From contig LMSR01000018.1 of assembly GCA_001429555.1 (NCBI GenBank), positions 299,968 to 363,967 of the forward strand: DNA of 64,000 bases, written 5' to 3'. Below are positions 8,703 through 16,601 of this stretch, piece by piece (position 1 is the first letter of the stretch; each line of letters opens with the position of its first letter). A program made the translations under genes and the position numbers. The notes beneath the pieces are model-generated. The model ran no database searches. It worked only from the letters and a program-made list of their open reading frames with translations, and had not been told where the DNA came from. Source of the stretch: Nocardioides sp. Soil797. GTDB taxonomy: Bacteria; Actinomycetota; Actinomycetes; Propionibacteriales; Nocardioidaceae.

Positions 8703-9287
8703 GTGTCGGAGAACCAGGTGGTCCCGAGCTGGGACGAGATCGTGGCCCAGCACTCCGAGCGCGTCTACCGCCTTGCCTATCGCCTGACCGGAAACCCTGC
8801 CGACGCCGAAGACCTCACCCAGGACGTGTTCGTGCGCGTCTTCCGGTCGTTGTCGACCTACAGCCCCGGCACCTTCGAGGGGTGGCTCCACCGAGTCACC
8901 ACGAACCTGTTCCTCGACGGGGCGCGCCGCAAGCAGCGGATCCGCTTCGACGCACTCTCCGACGAGCGCGCCGCACGACTGCGCAGTGACGGCGGAGTGC
9001 CCCACGAGGAGTACGCCGACCAGCGCTTCGAGGACGACGTGGAGCAGGCCCTCGCCCAGCTCCCCCCAGACTTCCGCGCCGCGGTCGTGCTCTGCGACAT
9101 CGAGGGACTGTCCTACGAGGAGATCGCGACGATCCTCGACGCCAAGCTCGGCACTGTTCGTTCGCGGATCCACCGGGGTCGCGCGATGTTGCGTGACGCC
9201 CTGGCCCACCGTGCCCCCAGTGCCGGTCGAGCCCGCTACTCCGGTCCGGCCCCGACGCCGTACGCACCGGAAGAGGTGATCCGGTGA
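8703..9287 (+). CDS. sigE: ECF RNA polymerase sigma factor SigE
   Basis: 194 aa from GTG 8703, preceded by AAGGAG. Sigma region 2 (about residues 15-85) contains [29 protein letters not shown] and the [15 protein letters not shown] segment. Region 4 (about 120-175) contains [26 protein letters not shown] and [14 protein letters not shown]. The downstream anti-sigma and HtrA genes, each overlapping by GTGA, identify it as the envelope-stress SigE group known from mycobacteria and Streptomyces. It should direct transcription of envelope-damage genes when released from the anti-sigma factor. Confidence 0.93.
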   Translation: MSENQVVPSWDEIVAQHSERVYRLAYRLTGNPADAEDLTQDVFVRVFRSLSTYSPGTFEGWLHRVTTNLFLDGARRKQRIRFDALSDERAARLRSDGGVPHEEYADQRFEDDVEQALAQLPPDFRAAVVLCDIEGLSYEEIATILDAKLGTVRSRIHRGRAMLRDALAHRAPSAGRARYSGPAPTPYAPEEVIR

Positions 9288-9805
9288 TCGGTCACGTCGG
9301 CACCAAGGTAAGTGCCCTCATCGACGGACAGCTGCCTGCGGCCGAGGCCGAGCGGTTGTGGAACCATGTGCACGGCTGTGCGGTGTGTCGCCAGCACGTC
9401 GAACGCGAGGGCTGGATCAAGACGCGTCTGGCCGGTCTCGGCGGTGACTGCGCGCAGCCGGCGCCGCCCAACTACCTGCACAGCGTGCTGTGCCAGTCGG
9501 CCCGCTACGACGTCGACGACGTCGACCTGCCCGACAGCGGCGTACGCCGCCGCACGGTCGCGGTGGCCGTCGTCGGGGCAGGCTCCGTGGGCGCGGCGAT
9601 GCTCGGCGTCTTCGCACTCACCTTCCCGGCCGACGCGCCACCGGTCGATCGGCGCGGGCCGACCACGTCCTTGACGGGCGTGTCCGAGACGCTGCGGCCG
9701 GCTGCCCCGGCCAGCACCACGGCGCCCGTGAGCGCCACTTCGAATTCGGCGCGAACCTCCGTGGTCGACGCCTCCGCACCGAGATGGGTGACAATCAACC
9801 AGTGA
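9284..9805 (+). CDS. rseA: Zinc-type anti-sigma factor (RseA-like)
   Basis: 173 aa from a GTG overlapping the sigE stop. The N-terminal ZAS/zf-HC2 domain shows the HxxxCxxC signature at H28, C32, C35 ([13 protein letters not shown]), expected to clamp SigE. A hydrophobic run at about residues 83-105 ([21 protein letters not shown]) suggests a membrane anchor, so the Ser/Thr-rich tail would be outside. The cysteines suggest redox or zinc-dependent release, and the adjacent HtrA suggests proteolytic control, both inferred from the family. It is coupled to htrA by another GTGA overlap. Confidence 0.88.
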   Translation: MIGHVGTKVSALIDGQLPAAEAERLWNHVHGCAVCRQHVEREGWIKTRLAGLGGDCAQPAPPNYLHSVLCQSARYDVDDVDLPDSGVRRRTVAVAVVGAGSVGAAMLGVFALTFPADAPPVDRRGPTTSLTGVSETLRPAAPASTTAPVSATSNSARTSVVDASAPRWVTINQ

Positions 9806-11475
9806 ACGACGAGCAGAACGACCGCCCAGACGACGCCAACGACGCCGAGCACACGCTGCCGTTGCGCCCCGACAACCCCCAGGGGTCGGGCTCCGACAGT
9901 CCCCAGGGGTTCGGCGCCGAGCACGAGGCTCCCCTGAGCCCGAGCTCGGACCAGCCTGCTGCGCCGTACGCCCCGCCGGCCTCGTCGGTGCCGGGCTCCC
10001 AGGCTTCCGGTGGCCAGGCTTCCGGTGGTCGGGGCGCCCAGCCGCCCGGGCAGCCGTCGTACGCCGGCCCACCGTCCCAGGTGCCCGGCAACCAGGGGCC
10101 CGGCAACCAGGGTCCCCAGCCGTCCGGTCCGCCGTCGCAGGCGCCGGGCCAGCCGTCGTACGCCCCGTCCGGCTCCCAGCCGGGTGCACAGACCGGCCCC
10201 CAGGGCTGGCAGCAGCCGAGCGGTCAGCCGCGAGGCGCCCAGCAGGGTCCACAGCAGGCAGCTGCCGGCCAGCGGCCGGGCGGCCCCCGTCCGCCGGCGT
10301 ACGCCGCCCAACCGGGCATGAACCCGGAGTCCAGGAACCGGGCGAAGCTGTCCTCCGGGGTCTGGCCGGCGATCGCCGCCATGTCGCTCGTGATCGGTCT
10401 CGTCGGGGGAGGCCTCGGTGGATACGCGGTCAACAAGTGGACCGACGACGACCACTCCGACTCCCAGAACTCCAGCTCGGGACTCTCCGACGACGACGTG
10501 AACACCACGCCGCCGCTGCCGTCCAACTCCGAGACCTCGGACAAGAAGCCCCAGGCCGGGAGCATCTCGGCGGTTGCCGACGTGCTCCTGCCCAGCACGG
10601 TGCAGATCATCGCCGACTTCAACGGTGAGGAGGGAGGGGCCACCGGCTCCGGCTTCTTCCTCGACAAGCAGGGTCACGTGGTGACCAACAACCACGTCGT
10701 GGCCGATGCCGCGGACGGCGGCAAGATCACGGTGGTCGACCACGAGGGCAAGCGCTATCCCGCCACGGTCGTGGGTCGCAGCCCGGTCTATGACCTCGCC
10801 GTCCTGGACGTCGAAGGGCTCAAGGGGATCCACCCGGCATCGCTCGGGTCCTCCAAGGCGCTCCAGGTCGGCGAGCAGGTCGTGGCCATCGGCTCGCCGC
10901 TGGGTCTCAGCAGCACCGTGACCTCGGGCATCGTCAGCGCGCTGAACCGTCCGGTCACCACCGGGGGCGACGAGGACTCACAGTCCTTCATCAACGCCGT
11001 CCAGACCGACGCCGCGATCAACCCCGGCAACTCCGGAGGCCCGCTGGTCAACCTCTCGGGGCAGGTCGTCGGCGTGAACTCCGCGATTGCCACGACCGGC
11101 GGATCGAGCGTTGGCGGCGAGTCGGGCAACATCGGCGTCGGCTTCGCCATCCCGATCGAGCAGGTCAGGGTGACCGCCGACCAGATCCTGAGCGACGGGG
11201 AAGCCCGCTACCCGGTCATCGGCGCCACCGTCCAGAGCGACAAGGACGGCGGGGGCGCCCGCATCGAGGAAGTCGTCGACAACAGCCCGGCCGCAGACAG
11301 TGGCCTCAAGAAGGGCGACCTTGTCACTGCCCTCGACGACCGTCCGGTCACCGACAACGCCACTCTCATCGTGGCGATCCGGTCCCACCTGCCCGGTGAC
11401 AAGGTGACGCTGACCGTCGACCGCGACGGTGAGCCCAAGAAGTTCGAGGTCGAGCTCGATTCGAAGGTGGGCTGA
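9802..11475 (+). CDS. HtrA/DegP-type serine protease with PDZ domain
   Basis: 557 aa. The start is taken as the GTG overlapping the anti-sigma stop; an in-frame ATG at 9784 is possible. Residues 1-175 form a cytosolic Pro/Gln/Gly-rich tail with short repeats (ASGGQASGG, NQGPGNQGP, PGQPSYA). One membrane helix spans about 186-210. The trypsin-like domain has the full triad: NNHVV (H298), DLAVLD (D331) and GNSGG (S411). A PDZ domain follows (about 475-550: GARIEEVV...GLKKGDLV). It should act outside the membrane as a protease/chaperone in the SigE envelope-stress response. Confidence 0.92.
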   Translation: MNDEQNDRPDDANDAEHTLPLRPDNPQGSGSDSPQGFGAEHEAPLSPSSDQPAAPYAPPASSVPGSQASGGQASGGRGAQPPGQPSYAGPPSQVPGNQGPGNQGPQPSGPPSQAPGQPSYAPSGSQPGAQTGPQGWQQPSGQPRGAQQGPQQAAAGQRPGGPRPPAYAAQPGMNPESRNRAKLSSGVWPAIAAMSLVIGLVGGGLGGYAVNKWTDDDHSDSQNSSSGLSDDDVNTTPPLPSNSETSDKKPQAGSISAVADVLLPSTVQIIADFNGEEGGATGSGFFLDKQGHVVTNNHVVADAADGGKITVVDHEGKRYPATVVGRSPVYDLAVLDVEGLKGIHPASLGSSKALQVGEQVVAIGSPLGLSSTVTSGIVSALNRPVTTGGDEDSQSFINAVQTDAAINPGNSGGPLVNLSGQVVGVNSAIATTGGSSVGGESGNIGVGFAIPIEQVRVTADQILSDGEARYPVIGATVQSDKDGGGARIEEVVDNSPAADSGLKKGDLVTALDDRPVTDNATLIVAIRSHLPGDKVTLTVDRDGEPKKFEVELDSKVG

Positions 11476-11489
11476 GCCCCATCCGAGAA

Positions 11490-11557
11490 ACTGACTCGCG
11501 CTGCACTGTCACTGGATGACAGCACTGTCACTGGATGACAGCGCAGCGCGAGTCAGT
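11490..11557. terminator. Branched inverted repeat (outer stem enclosing two identical hairpins)
   Basis: A perfect 15-bp outer stem pairs 11490-11504 with 11543-11557. Between them lie two identical 19-bp tandem units, 11505-11523 and 11524-11542. Each unit has its own 6-bp hairpin (CTGTCA / TGACAG) with a CTGGA loop. The predicted fold is a three-way junction on either strand. It lies between the convergent htrA and Rv3258c-like genes, so it is a likely bidirectional terminator or recognition element. Confidence 0.7.
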
Positions 11558-11604
11558 GCATTTCGCGCAGCTCCCCGCTTGCCGTGGGCCGGCAAGAACG
11601 CGGA

Positions 11605-12144
11605 CTAGGAGTCGTCCTCGCCGTACCTCGGGTCGACCTCGTCGGCCGAGACCCCGAGGAGCTCGGCCACCTGCTCGACCACGACGGTGAGGACCAGGGC
11701 CTCGAGCTCCTCCCTGCCCTCGCAGCGGTGCTCGATCGGTCGCCGGAAGACGACCAGCCGGGTGGGTGCGGTGCCGGTTCCTCGGATCAGCGAGGAGAGC
11801 GGAACCGAGTCGACGTCCCAGTCGTCGGGCACGAGCGGGGTGTCCTCGACCGCGAACTCCACGAGGCCCAGCTGACGGTGCCAGCGCTCGTCGATGGCCG
11901 AGACCACACCGAGGACCAGCGAGTCGAAGCGTTCGCGGCGGGTGGGTCGTGGCCGCACGATCCGCTCACCGGCCCGGGTCCGCGGCAGGATCTCCGGGCC
12001 GCGGGGACCGCGGCCGCGGCGGTCGCGGGTGGGTCCTGCTGTCCGGCGTGGAGCGCTCGGATCGAAATCCTTCGGGCCGCTCGCGTTCCGGTCGGATGAG
12101 TCCCACCCGGACGAGTCCCACGGTGTCGCTCGTTGCTCAGTCAC
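11605..12144 (-). CDS. Metallopeptidase-like family protein lacking the HExxH site (Rv3258c-like)
   Basis: 179 aa from GTG 12144. After a basic, disordered N-terminus (residues 1-70) comes the minimal zincin-type (Zincin_1/DUF1025) fold: FDSLVLGVVSAIDERWHRQL, VEFAVED, RLVVFRRPIEHR and a C-terminal helix. In active members that helix carries HExxHHxG. Here it reads LTVVVEQVAELLGVSADEVDP, so both zinc His residues are absent while the surrounding pattern survives. A structural or regulatory role is more likely than proteolysis. It is divergent from the DUF3499 gene with 49 bp between, the arrangement seen in the Rv3258c-Rv3259 neighbourhood. Confidence 0.75.
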   Translation of the reverse strand: MTEQRATPWDSSGWDSSDRNASGPKDFDPSAPRRTAGPTRDRRGRGPRGPEILPRTRAGERIVRPRPTRRERFDSLVLGVVSAIDERWHRQLGLVEFAVEDTPLVPDDWDVDSVPLSSLIRGTGTAPTRLVVFRRPIEHRCEGREELEALVLTVVVEQVAELLGVSADEVDPRYGEDDS

Positions 12145-12193
12145 GCCGCGAGCCTAAACCGCTGGCGGTCACCTTGGCGGTAGCGTCTGCCGC

Positions 12194-12559
12194 GTGACTT
12201 CAGCCCGTCGTTGTTCGCGTACTGCCTGCGGCCGCCCCGCAGTCAACACGCTGACCTACGTCTACGCCGACCAGACCGCGGTGCTGGGCCCCTTGGCGAC
12301 GTACGCCGAGCCGCACGCCTACGACTTGTGTGAAGCTCACAGCGAGCGTCTGAGCGCACCCCGGGGCTGGGAAGTCATGCGCCTGGCGCCCGACCCGTCC
12401 ACGCTCGAGCCGTCCAGCGACGACCTCCTGGCGCTGGCCGATGCGGTGCGCGAAGCGGCGCGTCCGGCAGCGCCCGTCGCCCAGACCGACGGACTGCAGA
12501 CCGAGACCGGTCGCGAGACCACCCGACGTGGACACCTCCGGGTCCTGAGCAGCGACTGA
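12194..12559 (+). CDS. DUF3499 family protein
   Basis: 121 aa from GTG 12194. The conserved N-terminal half has RCSRTACGRPAVNTLTYVYADQTAVLGPLA and a later YDLCEAHSERL...RGWEVMRL. Paired Cys residues (RTAC and DLCEAH) suggest a small zinc or structural site. It is an actinobacterial family of unknown function found next to phosphomannomutase and the Rv3258c-like gene. The C-terminal 50 residues are variable and acidic. Confidence 0.85.
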   Translation: MTSARRCSRTACGRPAVNTLTYVYADQTAVLGPLATYAEPHAYDLCEAHSERLSAPRGWEVMRLAPDPSTLEPSSDDLLALADAVREAARPAAPVAQTDGLQTETGRETTRRGHLRVLSSD

Positions 12560-12584
12560 GGGCTCGGCCTGCACGGTCGCCCCC

Positions 12585-12974
12585 TCAGCCCTCCGTGCGC
12601 TGCACGAACTGCACCGGATGCCCGTCGGGGTCCTCCACGAAGGCGACCCGCAGGGCGCCGTCGAGGAAGGAGTGCGGACCTCGGTGTTCGGTACCACCGG
12701 CCGCGAGAGCGTGGGCGTGAGCGGCCTCGACGTCATCGGTCCACAGGGTCATGGCTGCGCGGTGTCCGCTGGTGACCGGGGTGAGGTCGTGGCTCTGCGC
12801 CGCCGGACCGGGCAGCGCCAGCCCGAGACCGAAGCCGTCGAGGTGGAGCTCGACCTTCACCGGGGCGACCTGTGGCACCCGGAACCGCTCGACGAAGCCG
12901 AATGCGCTGTAGAAGGTGGCCGCACGCTCGCAGTCGGCGACGAAGAGGATGACCTGCGGATCGGAGAAGTTCAT
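12585..12974 (-). CDS. VOC (glyoxalase/bleomycin resistance-like) protein
   Basis: 129 aa with two beta-alpha-beta-beta-beta repeats: FVADCERAATFYSAFGF...VPQVAPVKVELHLDGF and MTLWTDDVEAAHAHALAAGG...VAFVEDPDGHPVQFVQR. The EDPDGHPV segment is the usual second metal-side motif. The ATG overlaps the stop of the upstream ArsR-SRPBCC gene by one base (TGATG), so the pair is co-translated. Such VOC proteins bind or modify small molecules; the ligand is unknown. Confidence 0.82.
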   Translation of the reverse strand: MNFSDPQVILFVADCERAATFYSAFGFVERFRVPQVAPVKVELHLDGFGLGLALPGPAAQSHDLTPVTSGHRAAMTLWTDDVEAAHAHALAAGGTEHRGPHSFLDGALRVAFVEDPDGHPVQFVQRTEG

Positions 12975-13786
12975 CAGCCCATCTCCTGGGGCAGGGCGGT
13001 GCCGGTCTCGACGTAGGTCTTGAGGCTGCTGGTCAGGAACAACCAGCCACCGGTTGCCTGTCGCCCAGTCTCGGTGCCGGCGATCCCGCGGTGCTCGATC
13101 GTGAGGGTGGTCAGCGGCCCCTCCTGTTCCAGCAGCCAGGTGACCTCGCTCGGAGCATCGGCTGCGACCCCTTCGTCCCAGACTGCGTCGAAGGTCTGAA
13201 CCAGGCGGCGGGGCGCGTCGACCGTGACATTGCGTCCCTTGATCAGTGCCACCCCGTCGGGTGTCTGGCAGGCATAGTCGCTGTCGGCGTCGACGTTGGT
13301 CATGGAGCAGCCGAAGTACCAGTTGCGGGCGTCGTCGGTGGTGATCGCCTCCCACACACGTTCGATGGGGGCGTTGATGACGATCTGCTGCACGAGGTCG
13401 GGAGTGGTGGTTCGGTTGGTGGTCATGCGGGTTCCCTCCGTTGTGGATGCTGACGTGTCTGTCTCGATGCGGTCGCGCAGTCGAATCAGGCCGCTGCCCC
13501 AATGGGCGGTGTAAGTCGTGGTCCACTGTCGGGCCAGGTCCAACAGTGGCGTCGGGTTGAGATAGCAGAGCCGGTTGCGACCCACTTTTCGGGTGACGAC
13601 CAGTCCGGCGCGTTCGAGGACGCCGACGTGCTTGAGCACGGCGTGCCTGCCCAGATGCGGCAGTGCCCCTTCCAGGTGCTTGACCGGACGACCGTCCTCG
13701 GCCCGGAGCAGGTCGAGAATGGCGCGTCGTCCGGGGTCTGCGATTGCCGCGATCGTGGTCGCGTCGTCGTACTTCCCGGTGCTCAC
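12974..13786 (-). CDS. ArsR-type regulator fused to an SRPBCC (AHSA1) domain
   Basis: 270 aa in one uninterrupted frame from GTG 13786. Residues 1-110 are a winged helix of the ArsR type: DPGRRAILDLLRAEDGRPV, HLGRHAVLKHVGVLERAGLVV and the GRNRLCYLN wing. Residues 125-270 are an SRPBCC/AHSA1 domain: VQQIVINAPIERVWEAITT...NWYFGC...TLTIEHRG. These are usually two adjacent genes in actinobacteria. Here no stop separates them, although an internal ATG (13426) could also give a separate SRPBCC product. The SRPBCC domain may sense a hydrophobic ligand and gate DNA binding. An exact palindrome lies 12 bp upstream. Confidence 0.85.
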   Translation of the reverse strand: MSTGKYDDATTIAAIADPGRRAILDLLRAEDGRPVKHLEGALPHLGRHAVLKHVGVLERAGLVVTRKVGRNRLCYLNPTPLLDLARQWTTTYTAHWGSGLIRLRDRIETDTSASTTEGTRMTTNRTTTPDLVQQIVINAPIERVWEAITTDDARNWYFGCSMTNVDADSDYACQTPDGVALIKGRNVTVDAPRRLVQTFDAVWDEGVAADAPSEVTWLLEQEGPLTTLTIEHRGIAGTETGRQATGGWLFLTSSLKTYVETGTALPQEMG

Positions 13787-13797
13787 GCCTGCACAAT

Positions 13798-13817
13798 AGG
13801 TGACTGGAAAGTCACCT
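13798..13817. promoter_or_regulatory. Candidate ArsR-type operator
   Basis: AGGTGACT (13798-13805), a 4-nt spacer GGAA, then AGTCACCT (13810-13817) form a perfect dyad. It lies between the divergent ArsR-SRPBCC start (13786) and the phosphomannomutase start (13867), the expected place for an autoregulatory operator. Confidence 0.5.
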
Positions 13818-13866
13818 GTCCAGCGTGAGCCCTGCCGTGCACCCGGCTGACGATAGGGTCGGAACC

Positions 13867-15252
13867 ATGTCACCAGCTCCCGCGTCGCACAGCACGCTCG
13901 ATCCCGACAACCTCCACGCGATCTTCAAGGCGTACGACGTCCGCGGCACCGTCGGTGACCAGATCGACGAGGTGCTCGCTCGTCGCGTGGGCGGCGCGTT
14001 CGTCGCCGTCACGGGGGCACCGACCGTCGCGATCGGTCACGACATGCGGCCTTCGTCGCCCGGGCTGGCCCGGGCCTTCGCGGAGGGCGCGGCGCGGGCC
14101 GGGGCCGACGTGGTGATGATCGGCCTGGCCTCCACCGACCAGCTCTACTTCGCCTCGGGACACCTCGACCTGGCCGGCGTGATGTTCACCGCCAGCCACA
14201 ATCCCGCCGCCTACAACGGCATCAAGATGTGCCGCCCCGGTGCCCGTCCGATCGGTGCGGAGACCGGTCTGCTCGAGATCCGCGACGCGGTGGTCGAGGA
14301 AGTCGTCGGCGATCGGGAGGGTTCGATCACCGAGCGCGACGTCCTCGCCGGCTATGCCGACCACCTCCTGTCCCTGGCCCCGGTCGAGGGCCGTCGGCTC
14401 AAGGTCGTCGTCGATGCCGGCAACGGCATGGCCGGCCACACGGCCCCGGCCGTCTTCGAGCGCCTGGGCGACAAGGTCGAGGTCGTGCCGATGTACTTCG
14501 AGCTCGACGGAACCTTCCCCAATCACGAGGCCAACCCGATCGAGCCGGCGAACCTGGTCGACCTCCAGGCCCGGGTGCTGGCCGAGGGTGCTGACATCGG
14601 GCTGGCCTTCGACGGCGATGCCGATCGTTGCTTCCTCGTCGACGAGCGCGGTGAGCTCGTCTCCCCGTCCACCCTGACCGGCCTCATCGCTGCCCGGGAG
14701 CTGGCCCGGGAGCCCGGCTCCACGGTCATCCACAACCTGATCACCTCCCGTTCGGTGCCCGAGATCGTGGGGGAGCTCGGTGGCACCGCGGTCCGCACCC
14801 GTGTCGGGCACTCGTTCATCAAGGCCACGATGGCCGAGACCGACGCGATCTTCGGCGGCGAGCACAGTGGGCACTTCTACTTCCGTGACTTCTGGCGTGC
14901 AGACTCGGGAATGCTGGCCGCGCTGCACGCCCTGGCCGCGTTGGCCGAGGGCGAGCGCCCCCTGTCCGAGCTGCTCGCCGACTACGTGCGCTTCTCCTCG
15001 TCGGGCGAGATCAACTCGACCGTGACCGACCAGGCTGCGGTGCTGGCCGAGATCGAGGCCCAGCATGCCGGCCGGTCGGGGGTTTCGCTCGACCACCTCG
15101 ACGGCCTCACCGTCGCCCACGACGACTGGTGGTTCAATGTGCGGGCCTCCAACACCGAGCCCTTGCTTCGGCTCAATGCAGAGGGCAAGGACGAACAAAC
15201 CATGGCGAGCGTGCGTGACGACGTACTCAGCGTGATCAGGAGAGATCAGTGA
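13867..15252 (+). CDS. manB: Phosphomannomutase/phosphoglucomutase
   Basis: 461 aa alpha-D-phosphohexomutase from ATG 13867. All four functional loops are visible: the phosphoserine loop [13 protein letters not shown], the Mg-binding DGDADRCF, the sugar-binding GEHSGHFYF and the phosphate-binding [12 protein letters not shown]. It interconverts hexose-6-phosphate and hexose-1-phosphate, feeding GDP-mannose for mannosylated glycolipids and proteins. The following two genes, Trm112-like and a phosphosugar-isomerase-like gene, match the mycobacterial manB (Rv3257c)-Rv3256c order. The stop overlaps the next GTG. Confidence 0.93.
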   Translation: MSPAPASHSTLDPDNLHAIFKAYDVRGTVGDQIDEVLARRVGGAFVAVTGAPTVAIGHDMRPSSPGLARAFAEGAARAGADVVMIGLASTDQLYFASGHLDLAGVMFTASHNPAAYNGIKMCRPGARPIGAETGLLEIRDAVVEEVVGDREGSITERDVLAGYADHLLSLAPVEGRRLKVVVDAGNGMAGHTAPAVFERLGDKVEVVPMYFELDGTFPNHEANPIEPANLVDLQARVLAEGADIGLAFDGDADRCFLVDERGELVSPSTLTGLIAARELAREPGSTVIHNLITSRSVPEIVGELGGTAVRTRVGHSFIKATMAETDAIFGGEHSGHFYFRDFWRADSGMLAALHALAALAEGERPLSELLADYVRFSSSGEINSTVTDQAAVLAEIEAQHAGRSGVSLDHLDGLTVAHDDWWFNVRASNTEPLLRLNAEGKDEQTMASVRDDVLSVIRRDQ

Positions 15253-15413
15253 ACATCGACCCCCAACTTCTCACGATCATCGTGTGCCCCGACTGCCACG
15301 GCGACCTGACGGCCCGGGCCGAGGAGCTGGTCTGCAGCGGCTGCGGCCTGGCCTACCCGGTGCGTGACGACATCCCCGTGCTGCTGGTCGACGAGGCCCG
15401 CAAGCCGGCCTGA
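15249..15413 (+). CDS. Trm112 family zinc-ribbon peptide
   Basis: 54 aa from a GTG overlapping the manB stop. Two Cys pairs, VCPDCHG and [11 protein letters not shown], form a zinc ribbon, followed by [13 protein letters not shown], the typical Trm112 ending. Trm112 proteins activate methyltransferases in eukaryotes; the bacterial role is not established. It lies 4 bp before the next gene, inside the manB operon. Confidence 0.88.
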   Translation: MNIDPQLLTIIVCPDCHGDLTARAEELVCSGCGLAYPVRDDIPVLLVDEARKPA

Positions 15414-15417
15414 CGCC

Positions 15418-16440
15418 ATGTGGTTCGACGAGTCCCGCCTCGACGACGAATCCGCACTCGCCGGATCCGACCTGCTGCTCCGCTCGCTGGCCGAGTCCGG
15501 CTCGCGAGTACGCCGTGCTGCCGGCGACGCGCGTGAAACGATCGGGGAGGCGTTGCGCCGCAGTGATGTCTCAAGGCCGCGCGCGGTCATTGCCGCCGGT
15601 CCCGACTCGCGCCTGCTCCGGGCGGTGCTCGAGCCCTGGTGTCCGGTGCCCTTCGTGGCCTGGCCGGGTTCGGCGCTCCCGGGTTGGGCCGGCTCGCTCG
15701 ACCTCGTCGTGATCCTGGCCCCGGAACGCGCCGACCCCGCTGCGGCCTCCGCCGTTGCCGAGGCCGTCCGCCGCGGATGCCAGGTGGTGGTGGCGTGTCA
15801 GAGCGACTCGATGGTGGCCGAGCACGCCGCCGGACGCTGGAGCACGATCCTGCCGATCGCCTCCGGTGACCAGCTCGCGACCGCCGTGGTGATGCTCGAC
15901 TACCTGCACCGCCTCGGGCTCGGTCCGGAGTCCGACGCCGACGAGGTGGCCGCGGCCCTCGACGACGTGGCGATCGCCTGCTCACCCCACCGCGACATCG
16001 CGGTCAACCCGGCCAAGATGGTGGCCATCGGGCTCGCCGACGCGAACCCTTTGGTGTGGGGAGGCTCCGTCCTCGCCGCCCGCGCCGCGCGCCGGGTCGC
16101 GGAGTCCGTCCGCCGGGCCTCGGGGCGAGGCGCGCTGGCCGGTGACGCCGAGCACCTCCTGCCGGTGATCGAGGCCACTCGCGCCAGGAACGTGTTCGAC
16201 GATCCGTTCGCCGACGACGGGGGCGAGCTGCGCACCGTCCTCGTCGTCCTCGAGGACGGCTCCGACGACCAGGTGGCCCGTGAGCAGCGCGGCCGGCTGC
16301 TGGCCGCGGCCGAGAGTCGCGGCGTACGCGTCGAGACGCTGGCGGCCGAGGCGGGCAGCGAGGTGGCGCGGTATGCGTCCCTGCTCCTGTCGGGGTCCTA
16401 CACCGCCGCCTACCTCCAGCTCGCCCTCGTCCAAGACTGA
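15418..16440 (+). CDS. SIS-type phosphosugar isomerase-like protein (Rv3256c/TobH-like)
   Basis: 340 aa from ATG 15418. The gene position after manB and Trm112 and features such as AVIAAGPDSRLLRAVL, VVACQSDSMVAEHAAGRWSTILPI, and the C-terminal RARNVFDDPF...LLLSGSYTAAYLQLAL match the PGI/PMI-like SIS family of actinobacteria. Known two-domain relatives isomerise glucose- or mannose-6-phosphate. Here the N-terminal SIS phosphate loop is poorly conserved, so activity is uncertain. It probably contributes to mannose metabolism together with manB. Confidence 0.7.
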   Translation: MWFDESRLDDESALAGSDLLLRSLAESGSRVRRAAGDARETIGEALRRSDVSRPRAVIAAGPDSRLLRAVLEPWCPVPFVAWPGSALPGWAGSLDLVVILAPERADPAAASAVAEAVRRGCQVVVACQSDSMVAEHAAGRWSTILPIASGDQLATAVVMLDYLHRLGLGPESDADEVAAALDDVAIACSPHRDIAVNPAKMVAIGLADANPLVWGGSVLAARAARRVAESVRRASGRGALAGDAEHLLPVIEATRARNVFDDPFADDGGELRTVLVVLEDGSDDQVAREQRGRLLAAAESRGVRVETLAAEAGSEVARYASLLLSGSYTAAYLQLALVQD

Positions 16441-16445
16441 TTTGC

Positions 16446-16516
16446 CGCAACGTCCTGCGTACCGGTTGCTGGAGGCGCCGCAACGCGGGACGTACGACGC
16501 AACGTCCTGCAGGACG
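16446..16516. repeat. Intergenic repeat with CGCAACGTCCTGC copies and a palindrome
   Basis: CGCAACGTCCTGC occurs at 16446-16458 and again at 16498-16510. The second copy merges with a perfect 14-bp palindrome, CGTCCTGCAGGACG (16503-16516). The stretch before the second copy, GGACGTACGACGC, recurs at 54162-54172 and in related form near 58772. It lies in the 160-bp gap after the isomerase-like gene, where no gene was seen. Confidence 0.5.
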
Positions 16517-16601
16517 GTCGTGAGGAGCCCCCCTACACTGAGCGCGTGATGACACACATGTGTGCCAATGCCCCGGCCGACGACGCCTCGGTGCCCCGTC
16601 G

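Noticed and set aside
9490..9801. Upstream extension of the HtrA gene
   Set aside because: This frame overlaps the anti-sigma factor throughout; the GTG at 9802 makes the usual GTGA overlap.
13825..13866. GTG start for phosphomannomutase
   Set aside because: The added residues are unconserved and the ATG at 13867 begins the family's usual N-terminus.
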